Below, in pieces: positions 30,252 to 38,994 of a DNA stretch of 52,271 nucleotides. The notes below the pieces were generated by a model. It ran no database searches and was not told the DNA's origin. It was given only the letters and a program-made list of their open reading frames with translations. The DNA lies in NCBI GenBank assembly GCA_027485795.1, contig JAIXQK010000064.1, forward strand, positions 1 through 52,271, in the 5' to 3' direction. The DNA comes from Oxalobacteraceae bacterium (GTDB lineage: Bacteria > Pseudomonadota > Gammaproteobacteria > Burkholderiales > Burkholderiaceae_D). Made by a program: the position numbers and the translations under genes. Within the stretch, counting starts at the first letter, position 1. Every line of letters starts with the position of its first letter.

Positions 30252-30300
30252 ACCCCCATTATCTGCGAATCTGCGCCACCGTAATAGCGGTAATGGGGGT
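30252..30300. repeat. Perfect 10-bp inverted repeat between two divergent unknown genes
   Basis: ACCCCCATTA (30252-30261) and TAATGGGGGT (30291-30300), with a smaller CCG/CGG pair in the 29-bp loop. It lies just upstream of the minus-strand gene (start 30234) and 93 bp before the plus-strand gene (start 30393): a plausible operator or a structured leader. Confidence 0.75.
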
Positions 30301-30309
30301 GCCAGCGCG

Positions 30310-30338
30310 GTGAAAGCCTATTGCGACTGACATATAAT
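30310..30338 (+). promoter_or_regulatory. Possible promoter of the small gene at 30393
   Basis: Perfect TATAAT at 30333-30338 with a weak -35 (GTGAAA near 30310, spacer 17 bp). It would give a leader of about 48 nt. Confidence 0.4.
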
Positions 30339-30392
30339 CAAATCGCATCAAACAATATTATCAACTCTGCATCATTAGCCACGGAGGATGAT

Positions 30393-30725
30393 ATGCACAT
30401 CCTTTCGCTTTCCGACATTCAGTTGATTATCCGTCTGTTCGAGCAGCGCGACGTGCTGTCCGATACGCAGGGGCGCGAGCACCAGATCTATCACCTGATC
30501 AAGATGGGTTATCTACGTCCGTTGCGAGGCATCTACGCGCTGACTGAGCTTGGGGAAAGAACTGCGCGCTCCTTGCAGATGCGTCAATTCGTGCCTAGCA
30601 AAATGGCTGAACCTGAGCACGCGCTAACGGACGAAAGCAGCGACGCTGCGTCTCTCGCTCCCACCGAATCTCCAGCAGAACTGACGACAGATTCGGCTAC
30701 GGAATCTGCTGCACTGGCGGAGTAG
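30393..30725 (+). CDS. Small hypothetical protein, winged-helix-like N terminus
   Basis: 110 residues from ATG 30393, with GGAGG at 30383-30387. The first 65 residues look ordered: HILSLSDIQLIIRLFEQRDVL, then HLIKMGYLRPLRGIYALTELG, a helix-turn-helix plus wing-like pattern seen in small transcription factors. The last 40 residues are acidic Ser/Thr/Glu/Ala low complexity. I do not recognise the family. The inverted repeat at 30252 upstream could be an autoregulatory site, which is inference. Confidence 0.7.
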   Translation: MHILSLSDIQLIIRLFEQRDVLSDTQGREHQIYHLIKMGYLRPLRGIYALTELGERTARSLQMRQFVPSKMAEPEHALTDESSDAASLAPTESPAELTTDSATESAALAE

Positions 30726-30769
30726 GCGTAAGCATCTGCAGCTGCAAAACTGGCTTCTAATGTCAGTGC

Positions 30770-33700
30770 TTAGCGCTTTGGATTAGGCGAGCGTTGGCGA
30801 TGCACCAGATCATAAAGTAGTGGCAGCACCAACAGTGTCAGCACGGTCGATGACAAAATACCGCCGATAACTACCGTCGCCAGCGGTCGCTGAACTTCAG
30901 CGCCAGTGCCGGTAGCAATCGCCATCGGCAAGAAACCAAGCGAGGCAACTAACGCCGTCATAAGCACCGGACGCAAGCGCGTTAACGTGCCCTCGCGCAC
31001 CGCATCGTCCAAGCCGTGGCCTTGATCGATCAGGTTACGAATAAAACTGATCAGCACCAACCCATTCAACACTGCTACGCCGGAGAGTGCAATAAAGCCG
31101 ACCGCCGCTGAAATTGAGAGCGGGATATCACGCAACCAAAGCGCAAGCACACCACCCGTCAGCGCGAACGGGATACCAGTGAATACCAACAGACCATCTT
31201 TCAGATTACCGAACACGGCATACAGCAACAGGAATACCAGCAAGAGCGCAGCCGGCACCACCACCTGCAAACGCTTGGCAGCCGATTGCAGGTTTTCAAA
31301 GGTGCCACCCCAACTTATCCAATAGCCCGTGGGTAGTGCCAGAGTGGCCAAGCGCTGCTCGGCCTCGGCCGCGAAAGAACCCACATCCCGGCCTCGCACA
31401 TTCGCCATCACCACGACGCGTCGCTTACCATTCTCACGACTCACTTGATTCGGCCCCAGCGCGAGATGTAAATCAGCCACTTCAGATAATTGAATGAATC
31501 CGCCTCGGCCATGTTTACCTGAACTCGGCAAATTAATCGGAAGACGGCGAATCGCTTCGATATCGGTACGCAGTGTCTCGGGCAAACGTACGACGATATC
31601 GAAGCGACGATCCCCCTCAAACAAAGTACCGCTACGACTGCCGCCAACGGCTGCGGCTACTACCGCTTGAATATCAATGACATTCAATCCATAGCGTGCC
31701 GCCTTTTGACGATCAATGACGACCGACAGTACTGGCAGGCCCGTGGTCTGCTCGACCTTGACCTCAGACGCCCCCTGTACGTGCTCGACACGCGCTGCGA
31801 TTTCCTCACCTAAGCGGTGAAGCTGATCCATATCATCACCAAACACCTTAATCGCAATATCGCTGCGCACACCCGAGATCAGTTCATTAAAGCGTAGCTG
31901 AATCGGCTGCGAGAAGTCATAGTTGTTACCCGGGATTTTCCACACCGTGTCACTGATCGCTTGCAACAACTCTTCGCGAGTCTTGCGCGGCTCGGGCCAT
32001 TGCTCAATAGGCTTGAGCATGATGTAGCCATCCGACAGGCTCGGTGGCATCGGATCGGTCGCAATCTCCGCTGTACCTATGCGGGTGAACATGCGTTCAA
32101 TTTCGGGAAATTTTTTAATGAGCGTACGTTCGATCTGACCCTGCATCTCGACGGCCTGCGTCAAGCTGATGCCCGGTGCACGAATCGTTTGCACCGCCAG
32201 ATCACCCTCGTTCAAATTGGGGATGAACTCGCTACCCAAACGCGTCATCAACAGTCCACACAGCACCACCAAAACGGCTGAAGTAGTCAGCACCAGCGTC
32301 TTTGCCTGCATCACCCACTCGTAAAGCGGCAAGTAGTAGCGGCGCGCCAGGCGCATCAGGATGTTTTCTTTTTCGTCCACACGTCCGGTTACGAACATAG
32401 CCACCGCAGCCGGCACAAAGGTGACTGACAACAGCATCGCCGCTAGCAGCGCAGTGACCACTGTGAATGCCATCGGGTGGAACATTTTTCCTTCGATACC
32501 CGACAACGCAAAAATCGGCAGATAGACCACAATGATGATGAATTGCCCGAACAGCAAAGGCCGACGCGACTCCCGCGCTGCTTCGAACACTTCGTTAAAA
32601 CGTTCCTCGCGCGTCAGCGTGCGGCCAAACTGTTGCTGCGCATGCGCTAGCCGTCGTATGCAACTCTCGACAATCACGACAGCACCATCGACGATGATGC
32701 CGAAATCCAGCGCGCCGAGACTCATCAAGTTCGCGCTGACCTTTTGCTGCACCATGCCGGTCAAGGTAAACAGCATGGCTAAGGGAATGACAGCAGCGGT
32801 AATCAGTGCAGCGCGCAAGTTACCTAGAAACACAAAAAGCACCGCAATCACCAGCGCAGCACCCTCGAGCAAATTCGCCTGCACCGTCGCGATCGCCTTA
32901 TCAACCAAATGCGTACGGTCATAGACCGTCACTGCGCGCACGCCCTTGGGCAGGTTACGGTTGATCTCTTTCATCCGCTTGTCGACAGCCTGCGACACGG
33001 TACGGCTATTCTGTCCAATCAGCATGAATACCGTACCAAGTACGGTCTCATCACCATTGAGCGTGACAGCGCCAGTGCGCAACTCCCGACCAATACCAAC
33101 CTCAGCCAAATCGCGCACGCGCACGGGTACGCCTGCATCGTTCTTGACGATCACATCGCGGATATCTTCAACGGTACGTAACTGCCCGGGTATGCGCACG
33201 AGATATTGCTCACCACGCTTTTCGATATAGCCGGCGCCCGCGTTTTGATTATTGTGGTCAATGGCACTAACCAACTCCTCCATCGAGATGCCAACGGCTG
33301 CCAAGCGCTCCGGACTCGGGGCGACCTGGTATTCCTTGACGTAACCGCCGATTGAATTAATGTCAGTGACACCCAGCACGGTACGCAACTGCGGCTTGAT
33401 GACCCAGTCCTGAATCTCGCGCAAATCAGTTCCGGTATAGGGCGTGCCATCAGGCTTGGTCGCACCCTTGTCAGCCTCGACTGTCCAGAGATAAATCTCG
33501 CCGAGTCCGGTGGCGATAGGCGCCAATGAAGGTATCAGTCCTGCTGGTAAACGCTCGCGCGCTTGCGCAACACGCTCATTGACTAACTGACGCGCAAAAA
33601 ACAAGTCGGTATCTTCGCTGAAGATCACCGTCACTTGTGACAAACCGTAGCGTGACAGCGAGCGCGTTTGTTGCAATCCCGGCAGACCCGCCATCACCGT

Positions 33701-33910
33701 TTCAACCGGAAACGTAATGCGTTGCTCAGTCTCAAACGGGGAATAGCCCGGCGCGTAGGTATTAATCTGTACCTGTACATTAGTGATGTCAGGTACAGCA
33801 TCAATTGGCAGACGTTGGTAGCTATAGATGCCGACAGCAATCAGCATCAACGATGCAAACATGATCAGCACGCGCTGTGCGATCGAGAACTGTATCAGCC
33901 GTTCGAACAT
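30770..33910 (-). CDS. czcA: Heavy-metal RND efflux pump, inner-membrane subunit (CzcA type)
   Basis: 1046-residue proton-driven exporter, trimeric, with 12 membrane segments and two large periplasmic loops. Helix 4 holds DFGIIVDGAVVIVES (402-416), with D402, D408 and E415 at the same positions as in Cupriavidus metallidurans CzcA. This is the HME1 motif (Co/Zn/Cd) apart from S416 in place of Asn. The N terminus (MFERLIQFSIAQR) and PDITNVQVQINTYAPG are typical. Third gene of czcCBA, 13 bp after czcB. Confidence 0.95.
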   Translation of the reverse strand: MFERLIQFSIAQRVLIMFASLMLIAVGIYSYQRLPIDAVPDITNVQVQINTYAPGYSPFETEQRITFPVETVMAGLPGLQQTRSLSRYGLSQVTVIFSEDTDLFFARQLVNERVAQARERLPAGLIPSLAPIATGLGEIYLWTVEADKGATKPDGTPYTGTDLREIQDWVIKPQLRTVLGVTDINSIGGYVKEYQVAPSPERLAAVGISMEELVSAIDHNNQNAGAGYIEKRGEQYLVRIPGQLRTVEDIRDVIVKNDAGVPVRVRDLAEVGIGRELRTGAVTLNGDETVLGTVFMLIGQNSRTVSQAVDKRMKEINRNLPKGVRAVTVYDRTHLVDKAIATVQANLLEGAALVIAVLFVFLGNLRAALITAAVIPLAMLFTLTGMVQQKVSANLMSLGALDFGIIVDGAVVIVESCIRRLAHAQQQFGRTLTREERFNEVFEAARESRRPLLFGQFIIIVVYLPIFALSGIEGKMFHPMAFTVVTALLAAMLLSVTFVPAAVAMFVTGRVDEKENILMRLARRYYLPLYEWVMQAKTLVLTTSAVLVVLCGLLMTRLGSEFIPNLNEGDLAVQTIRAPGISLTQAVEMQGQIERTLIKKFPEIERMFTRIGTAEIATDPMPPSLSDGYIMLKPIEQWPEPRKTREELLQAISDTVWKIPGNNYDFSQPIQLRFNELISGVRSDIAIKVFGDDMDQLHRLGEEIAARVEHVQGASEVKVEQTTGLPVLSVVIDRQKAARYGLNVIDIQAVVAAAVGGSRSGTLFEGDRRFDIVVRLPETLRTDIEAIRRLPINLPSSGKHGRGGFIQLSEVADLHLALGPNQVSRENGKRRVVVMANVRGRDVGSFAAEAEQRLATLALPTGYWISWGGTFENLQSAAKRLQVVVPAALLLVFLLLYAVFGNLKDGLLVFTGIPFALTGGVLALWLRDIPLSISAAVGFIALSGVAVLNGLVLISFIRNLIDQGHGLDDAVREGTLTRLRPVLMTALVASLGFLPMAIATGTGAEVQRPLATVVIGGILSSTVLTLLVLPLLYDLVHRQRSPNPKR

Positions 33911-33923
33911 GCGCGTGCTTCGC

Positions 33924-35132
33924 TCAGTTACCGTCTTCGCTGGCTTGCTTTGCCAGCTCTGATTTGATCACGTAGCTGTTCGCCGCGGCGTAAGGGGTAC
34001 CGGGTGCCAGCTCGCTCGTGATCTCGATGTACTTACCATCGGTACGACCGGTCGTAACTGTACGAGGCACAAAGCGCTTGCCATCCCGCACAAAGATCAC
34101 TTGCTGCTTACCGAGTGATTGCAAGGCGTTGTTTTTGACGGTCACCGGTACCAATGCGTCCCCGGCTTTCACCTCAACATTCACGAACAACCCCGGACGC
34201 CAGAGCCCCTTGCTATTGGCAACCACAATACGCGCCTTGGCCATACGCGTTTGCTCACCTACCAATGCACCGATAAAAGCAATCGTTCCGGTCGTCTCGG
34301 CATCAAACGCGGTGGCACGTACTTTCACCTTGTCGCCGACACGCATCAGCGGCAAATCTTTAGCAGGAATATAGACCTCGACCCAAACCGTGCTGAGATC
34401 AGCAATGGTAAAAATCGGCGTATCTTCCTTCACAGCTTCACCGATCGACAGATTGCGTTCGACGATCACACCATCATAGGGTGCAAATAGCTCGAAACGA
34501 TTAAGGGCTTTAGCGCTCATATTGACACCCAGTGCGCGCAATTTCTGCATCGCGTTATCGCGCCGAATTTCAGCTTCTTCGACAGCATGCTGCGCCTCAA
34601 GATAATCCTGTTCCGCACTTACGCGCTGTTCCCACAAGCGCTTCTCACGCTTAAACACCATCTGCACATGCTCTAGATGACGCTCAGCACTTTGCAGTGC
34701 GCTTCGTTGCTCGGAAATCTGCTGACTCGAAAATACGACCAACAGCTGACCTTTATGCACCATCTGTCCGGTCGCTACCGCAACGGTTTCAGCAACGCCG
34801 GGTACGCGCGGCACCACATGCACGGTGCGGTCATCATTGAGTTGTACCTCGCCGGGAAATTGCAACACCGAGGTAATCCGCGCCGGAGCGACCGACTCAA
34901 TCGTGATGCCAGCCGCTTTGACTTGCGCGTCATCGATCTGTACCTCGTTGGGCGTAGATGTGGCTGGCTGAGCACTCGCATTCTTGTCAGCGGGTACAGC
35001 ATCGTCTTGCTGAGCGCTGCCACGGTTCTTTGACAGAATCATGGCGCCCAGTACTACGCCAATCACTAACACCGCAACAATCGCTATCAGCGAAGAACGA
35101 CCATGATGTTTGCCGATACCGTGTATGGGCAT
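33924..35132 (-). CDS. czcB: RND efflux periplasmic adaptor (CzcB type)
   Basis: 402-residue membrane-fusion protein linking CzcA to CzcC. N-terminal membrane anchor at about residues 13-34 (SLIAIVAVLVIGVVLGAMIL), then a lipoyl/barrel-sandwich split around a helical hairpin (QQISEQRSALQSAERHLEHVQ ... AEQDYLEAQHAVEEAEIRRD) and the beta-barrel region PYDGVIVERNLSIGEAVKEDTP. No His-rich metal-binding N terminus as in some CzcB. AAGGAAA precedes ATG 35132. Lies 9 bp after czcC. Confidence 0.94.
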   Translation of the reverse strand: MPIHGIGKHHGRSSLIAIVAVLVIGVVLGAMILSKNRGSAQQDDAVPADKNASAQPATSTPNEVQIDDAQVKAAGITIESVAPARITSVLQFPGEVQLNDDRTVHVVPRVPGVAETVAVATGQMVHKGQLLVVFSSQQISEQRSALQSAERHLEHVQMVFKREKRLWEQRVSAEQDYLEAQHAVEEAEIRRDNAMQKLRALGVNMSAKALNRFELFAPYDGVIVERNLSIGEAVKEDTPIFTIADLSTVWVEVYIPAKDLPLMRVGDKVKVRATAFDAETTGTIAFIGALVGEQTRMAKARIVVANSKGLWRPGLFVNVEVKAGDALVPVTVKNNALQSLGKQQVIFVRDGKRFVPRTVTTGRTDGKYIEITSELAPGTPYAAANSYVIKSELAKQASEDGN

Positions 35133-35141
35133 GGTTTTTCC

Positions 35142-36413
35142 TTATCGCTCGTTTTCGGGCGTTAAATCACCAATCAGGCTCTCCAACTCAGCCTGCGCCC
35201 GATGAAAATTCGCCAACGCAATCAGGTACTGGGACTTGGCCGCAATCAGCGTTCGCTGCGCATCCAGCACCTCCAAAAAACTGAATTTACCGTTTTCGAA
35301 GCCAATCGTGGCTGCTTCGTAGGTACTACGCGCACCGGGCAGGACTTCTTGCCGCAGCAGATCGGCATCACGCCTACGCGCATTTACATTCTCAAGCGCC
35401 TGCAATGCCGTCGAAGACAAAGCTGTTTGCGTTGCTTGTAGTTCTTCAGCGGCCTTTTCCTGGCGCCGCAGAGCCTCCTGCAGATTACCTTGATTGCGGT
35501 TGAAGATAGGCAGCGGCACCTTCAGCGCAACCAAGGCCTGCTCGCCAGGCAAGTCGAGCGTCCGTTTCACGCCAAGACTGACCGTAAAGTCCGGTACGCT
35601 ACGCGCCTGTTCCAGCGTCACTAAAGCCTTGCGTCGCTCCAGCTCACGTTGTGCGCGACGCAGTTGTGGGGCGGTTTCAAGCCGGCCCACAATCAGGTCA
35701 GTTGCCGGTGGCACCGGCAACTGCTCGACATCGCCGCTAGCTTCGGTAAAGCTCGGCGCTGTATTTCCCCACAAGCTGGCAAGCCGACGCCGACTATTAC
35801 GCAGCTCACTCTCACTTTGATTCAGCGTCACGCGGGCACCAGCCTCAGCTACGCGTGCTCGGGTTTCTTCGACGGGGGAAATCTTGCCAGCCGCAACGCG
35901 CTTGGCCGCAATATCCGTAGCACGCTGCGCCAACCTCACACTTTCTTCGGCTGTGGCGCGTAGCTCTTGCGCTGCAAGCACATCAAAAAAAGCAGCAATC
36001 ACTGCGCTCCGCAGGCGTAACTCCGCACCACTCAGATCAGCCAGTGCCACCTCACGACCCAAACCTGCTGACCGTACACGCGCTTCCCGTTTGCCACCGG
36101 TTTCAAATGGCACGCCGACTTCCATGGTTGAGGTGCGGCCAAAGCGACTGACGTCATCGGCTTGGTAGTTGAACTCAGGATTGGGTCTTAGCGAGCCCTG
36201 CAACACCTGGCCCTCGGTGGCATTCACCTCACGCCGCGCAGCTGCCAGCGTGGGGTTGTGCTCAATGGCATACCGAATCGCCTGATCTAGCCGTACTGGC
36301 TCGGGCAGTTCGATAAACAAAGGCTGCTGCGCCAGTGCTGACGTGCACGAAAGTGGCAACGCAAGCGCAATCGCGCGCCACCATTTCAGATTAGTCAGGC
36401 TACCGAAACACAT
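35142..36413 (-). CDS. czcC: RND efflux outer-membrane factor (CzcC/TolC family)
   Basis: 423-residue outer-membrane channel of the pump. Signal sequence ends near TSALAQQP (about residue 28). Two OEP repeats of long helices follow; family features are the LDQAIRYAIEHNPTLAAARRE start and NPEFNYQ. Start chosen at ATG 36413, with GAGGAAAGAGA upstream; a GTG eight codons earlier lacks this. First gene of czcCBA. A hairpin terminator separates it from lysR, so the pump operon should have its own promoter in the 31 bp between. Confidence 0.93.
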   Translation of the reverse strand: MCFGSLTNLKWWRAIALALPLSCTSALAQQPLFIELPEPVRLDQAIRYAIEHNPTLAAARREVNATEGQVLQGSLRPNPEFNYQADDVSRFGRTSTMEVGVPFETGGKREARVRSAGLGREVALADLSGAELRLRSAVIAAFFDVLAAQELRATAEESVRLAQRATDIAAKRVAAGKISPVEETRARVAEAGARVTLNQSESELRNSRRRLASLWGNTAPSFTEASGDVEQLPVPPATDLIVGRLETAPQLRRAQRELERRKALVTLEQARSVPDFTVSLGVKRTLDLPGEQALVALKVPLPIFNRNQGNLQEALRRQEKAAEELQATQTALSSTALQALENVNARRRDADLLRQEVLPGARSTYEAATIGFENGKFSFLEVLDAQRTLIAAKSQYLIALANFHRAQAELESLIGDLTPENER

Positions 36414-36444
36414 TCTCTTTCCTCTCTCGCCGGGCACTCAAAAC

Positions 36445-36498
36445 AATACCGCGGCTCGCGCGGCAGTGTATCAGCCCGCGAGCGCTCACTACGGTATT
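36445..36498 (-). terminator. Large hairpin terminator between lysR and czcC
   Basis: AATACCG (36445-36451) pairs with CGGTATT (36492-36498), and GCTCGCGCGGC (36454-36464) pairs with GCCCGCGAGC (36474-36483) with one bulged base. On the minus strand the hairpin is followed by GTTTTG. It overlaps the lysR stop codon. Confidence 0.8.
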
Positions 36499-37418
36499 GA
36501 GGCGGCCGATGGTACCCAAGATAAAGCGTTATGCCGACTACCGCGCAGCAAATGGTCACGAAACACGCTGGCAATCGGCGACAGACGTTTGCCTCTCGGC
36601 GACACCACATGCCATTGCGAGTGCAAAGGGAAGCCTTGTACGTCCAGCGCCACCACCTCTTCCTTCGCCTGACCAATGTCGAGCGCGTGACGAGACAGCA
36701 CCGCGACCCCTAACCCGGCAGCGACGGCCTGCCGTATCGCTTCATTACTACCCAGCTCCATCCGCAGACCCGGCCTGAAGCTGTGCGCATCGAATAGCTG
36801 CTCAGTGGCCATCCGAGTGCCAGAGCCCGACTCGCGCAAAATGAATCGATCCGTTGCGAGCTTTTCCAGCGACAGTTTGTGCTCCTTGGCAAGCGGGTGA
36901 GTGGCAGCCGCTACCAGTAGTAATGGGTTGGGCATGAAGACATCATCGTCCAGCTCGATATCTGCAGGCGGCATCGACATGATGTACAGATCGTCGAGAT
37001 TGTCGCGCAGGCGTGCCACCACGCCATCGCGGTTTAACACCTGCAAAGAGATATCGATTTCGGGGTGCTGCTGACAAAACCCGCCGAGCAGCCTCGGCAT
37101 GAAGTACTGCGCAGTGTTCACCAGCGCGACCCGGAGTCGGCCACGGGTAAGCCCGCGCATGGCGTCGAATTTCTGTCGCAAGGCCTCCCATTCACCGGCG
37201 ATGGCACGCGCGGTCTCGGCCAATTCCCGACCCGCCTCGGTCAGAAAAACCCGCTTACCTACCACCTCATAGACCGGCATGCCGATCGATTGGGTGATCT
37301 CTTTCAGCTGCATGGACGCGGTCGGCTGGGTCACATGCAAGGCGCGGGCTGCCGCACTGACGCTGCCGGTATCGGCCAGCGCCAGGAATAAGCGTAATTG
37401 CCGGAAAGTCAAGTTCAT
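36489..37418 (-). CDS. LysR-family regulator, CbbR/CmpR-like
   Basis: 309 residues. Winged helix-turn-helix at the N terminus: FRQLRLFLALADTGSVSAAARALHVTQPTASMQLKEI. The effector domain begins near residue 90 (GRLRVALVNTAQYFMPRLLGGF), and the sequence RGRLRVALVNTA with IALS-like layout recalls CbbR/CmpR, which control carbon fixation and bicarbonate uptake. ATG 37418 has AGGAAAA upstream; an alternative start lies six codons earlier. Divergent from the SbtA-like gene across 89 bp, so it probably regulates that gene. Confidence 0.9.
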   Translation of the reverse strand: MNLTFRQLRLFLALADTGSVSAAARALHVTQPTASMQLKEITQSIGMPVYEVVGKRVFLTEAGRELAETARAIAGEWEALRQKFDAMRGLTRGRLRVALVNTAQYFMPRLLGGFCQQHPEIDISLQVLNRDGVVARLRDNLDDLYIMSMPPADIELDDDVFMPNPLLLVAAATHPLAKEHKLSLEKLATDRFILRESGSGTRMATEQLFDAHSFRPGLRMELGSNEAIRQAVAAGLGVAVLSRHALDIGQAKEEVVALDVQGFPLHSQWHVVSPRGKRLSPIASVFRDHLLRGSRHNALSWVPSAASIP

Positions 37419-37444
37419 AGGGTTTTCCTGATGCAAACCATTTA

Positions 37445-37456
37445 AAAATCGATTTT
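37445..37456. promoter_or_regulatory. Candidate LysR operator in the lysR/sbtA intergenic region
   Basis: Perfect 12-bp palindrome AAAATCGATTTT in an 89-bp divergent region, with a second AT-rich dyad (ATTTTAC ... ATGAAATTA) following at 37452-37479. LysR proteins bind such AT-rich dyads between their own gene and the target; no footprint consensus can be proved from one site. Confidence 0.45.
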
Positions 37457-37507
37457 ACTTGATCGTATGATGAAATTACTATTGCGCAAATTTTTGAGGA
37501 GCTCCTT

Positions 37508-38515
37508 GTGCAAAACCTGCTTGACCCCGCGATTCTGTTTTTCGCCTTCGGCCTGCTGGCCGGGCTGCTGCGTTCCAATCTCGAGGTGCCGCCGCAAATG
37601 GCGAAATTCCTGTCGCTCTACCTGTTGATGGCGCTGGGACTAAAGGGTGGCTTCGCGCTATCGGAGTCAGGGCTTACTACCAGCATCATGGCGAGCCTAT
37701 TCGCTGCGGTGCTGATGGCATTTATCGTGCCGGTGATTGGTTACTCTTTATTGCGTCGTTTCGTGCCGCCGTTTGACGCGGCTGCGGTTGCGGCATCCTA
37801 CGGCTCGGTCAGTGCGGTTACCTTTGTGACTGCAATGCAGTATGTCGAGTCGCAGCAAATCCCGGTGGGTGGGCAGATGGCGGTGGCGATGGTGCTGATG
37901 GAGTCGCCGGCCATCATCGTGGCTGTGGTGTTGGCGAATGTCTTGCGCCGACAGCACGCTGCCGGCGCGCAAGGGGTCAGGGTAACCGCATCGGGCTCGT
38001 TGGTGGTGACCGATGAGGGTCACGGCACCTCGATCAAGGCGATCTTGCATGAATCACTGACCAACGGCACCCACTTGCTGCTGCTGGCCTCGCTCGCGAT
38101 CGGCTTTATCAGCGGGGATGCCGGCAAGGCGATGATGAAGCCCTTCTCGGCCGACCTGTTCAAGGGCATGCTGGCTTTCTTCCTGCTCGATATGGGCTTA
38201 TCAGTGGCAAAAAGCCTGCCTGACATCAAGGGAAAAGCGCCGGTGCTGGTGCTCTACGCCGCGGTCTCGCCGTTCGTCCATGCTGCGCTGGCATTACTGT
38301 TGGCGCTTGGTCTTGGACTACCGCTGGGTGATACCGCACTGCTCATGGTGCTGTCCGCCAGCGCCTCGTACATCGTAGTGCCCGCCGTCCTGCGCTACGC
38401 CATTCCGGAAGCGAACCCGGCGGTTTACTTGGCGCTACCGATCGGGGTTACCTTCCCAATCAACCTGCTGGTTGGGATACCACTGTACACCTCAATCGCG
38501 GCGTTATTTTCCTGA
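37508..38515 (+). CDS. sbtA: Sodium-dependent bicarbonate transporter (SbtA family)
   Basis: 335 residues, about ten hydrophobic segments, the DUF897/SbtA fold. The first half has AKFLSLYLLMALGLKGGFALSESG, a strong family signature; the second repeat has LFKGMLAFFLLDMGLSVAKSLPD. Known members are high-affinity Na+/HCO3- symporters of cyanobacteria; proteobacterial members are less studied, so the substrate is inferred. GTG start with GAGGAG at 37495-37500. No sbtB (P-II-like partner) is adjacent. Divergent LysR suggests control by carbon status. Confidence 0.88.
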   Translation: MQNLLDPAILFFAFGLLAGLLRSNLEVPPQMAKFLSLYLLMALGLKGGFALSESGLTTSIMASLFAAVLMAFIVPVIGYSLLRRFVPPFDAAAVAASYGSVSAVTFVTAMQYVESQQIPVGGQMAVAMVLMESPAIIVAVVLANVLRRQHAAGAQGVRVTASGSLVVTDEGHGTSIKAILHESLTNGTHLLLLASLAIGFISGDAGKAMMKPFSADLFKGMLAFFLLDMGLSVAKSLPDIKGKAPVLVLYAAVSPFVHAALALLLALGLGLPLGDTALLMVLSASASYIVVPAVLRYAIPEANPAVYLALPIGVTFPINLLVGIPLYTSIAALFS

Positions 38516-38610
38516 CAACCTCACTGAATTGTTACTGATCGTTTCGCTGGTTTTTTTGGCGGCAGTAATACCTTATAACTGCGGTCATGTATGGTGGCCA
38601 AGGAGCCGGT

Positions 38611-38949
38611 ATGACCCCGCAAGAGAAACAGCAACTCGACGAATTTTTAGTGCAGCTGACTCACGTCGGCTATGTCGATAAAGACCCGCAAGCGGCCGAA
38701 GCAATCGCTGCCGCTTTTTCGCAGCAACCCGACGCGCCCTATCTGACCGTGCAGCGCTGCTTGCTGCTGAATGAGGCGCTGATAGAAGCACACACACGTA
38801 TCGCTGAGCTTGAAGCGCGCGAAGCTTCGGTGACTTCACCACGCGCGGCGGCTTCGATTAACGCGCCCACCAATGGGTGGCTCGCCAGTGCGGCATTGCA
38901 CGCCAAAATTTGGCAAGGACTTGCGCGCAGCTTTGCACGGGCTAATTGA
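38611..38949 (+). CDS. DUF2076 family protein, short form
   Basis: 112 residues from ATG 38611, with AAGGAG at 38600-38605. The first 75 residues match the coiled N-terminal part of DUF2076: MTPQEKQQLDEFLVQL, DPQAAEAIAAAF, QPDAPYLTVQRCLLLNEAL. Usual members are about 200 residues or more with a Gly/Ala-rich C-terminal half; here that half is cut to about 35 residues ending in a helical segment. Function unknown. Convergent with the hydratase gene 45 bp away. Confidence 0.75.
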   Translation: MTPQEKQQLDEFLVQLTHVGYVDKDPQAAEAIAAAFSQQPDAPYLTVQRCLLLNEALIEAHTRIAELEAREASVTSPRAAASINAPTNGWLASAALHAKIWQGLARSFARAN

Positions 38950-38994
38950 TTTGTAAGATGGATTGGATCTCGGCCCGTGCTGGGATCCATCAAC

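Noticed and set aside
29779-30284. Plus-strand frames opposite the small Ala/Pro-rich gene
   Set aside because: No ribosome-binding site and Arg/Trp/Cys-rich product, while the minus-strand frame has GGAGA at the correct distance. Some doubt remains.
30729-30772. Terminator after czcA
   Set aside because: TAAGCA/TGCTTA pair only 6 bp over a 32-bp loop and no T tract; too weak to call.
38964-38989. Terminator between the DUF2076 and hydratase genes
   Set aside because: TGGATCTC/GGGATCCA hairpin (with one G-T pair) exists but has no T tract on either strand; not strong enough to annotate.
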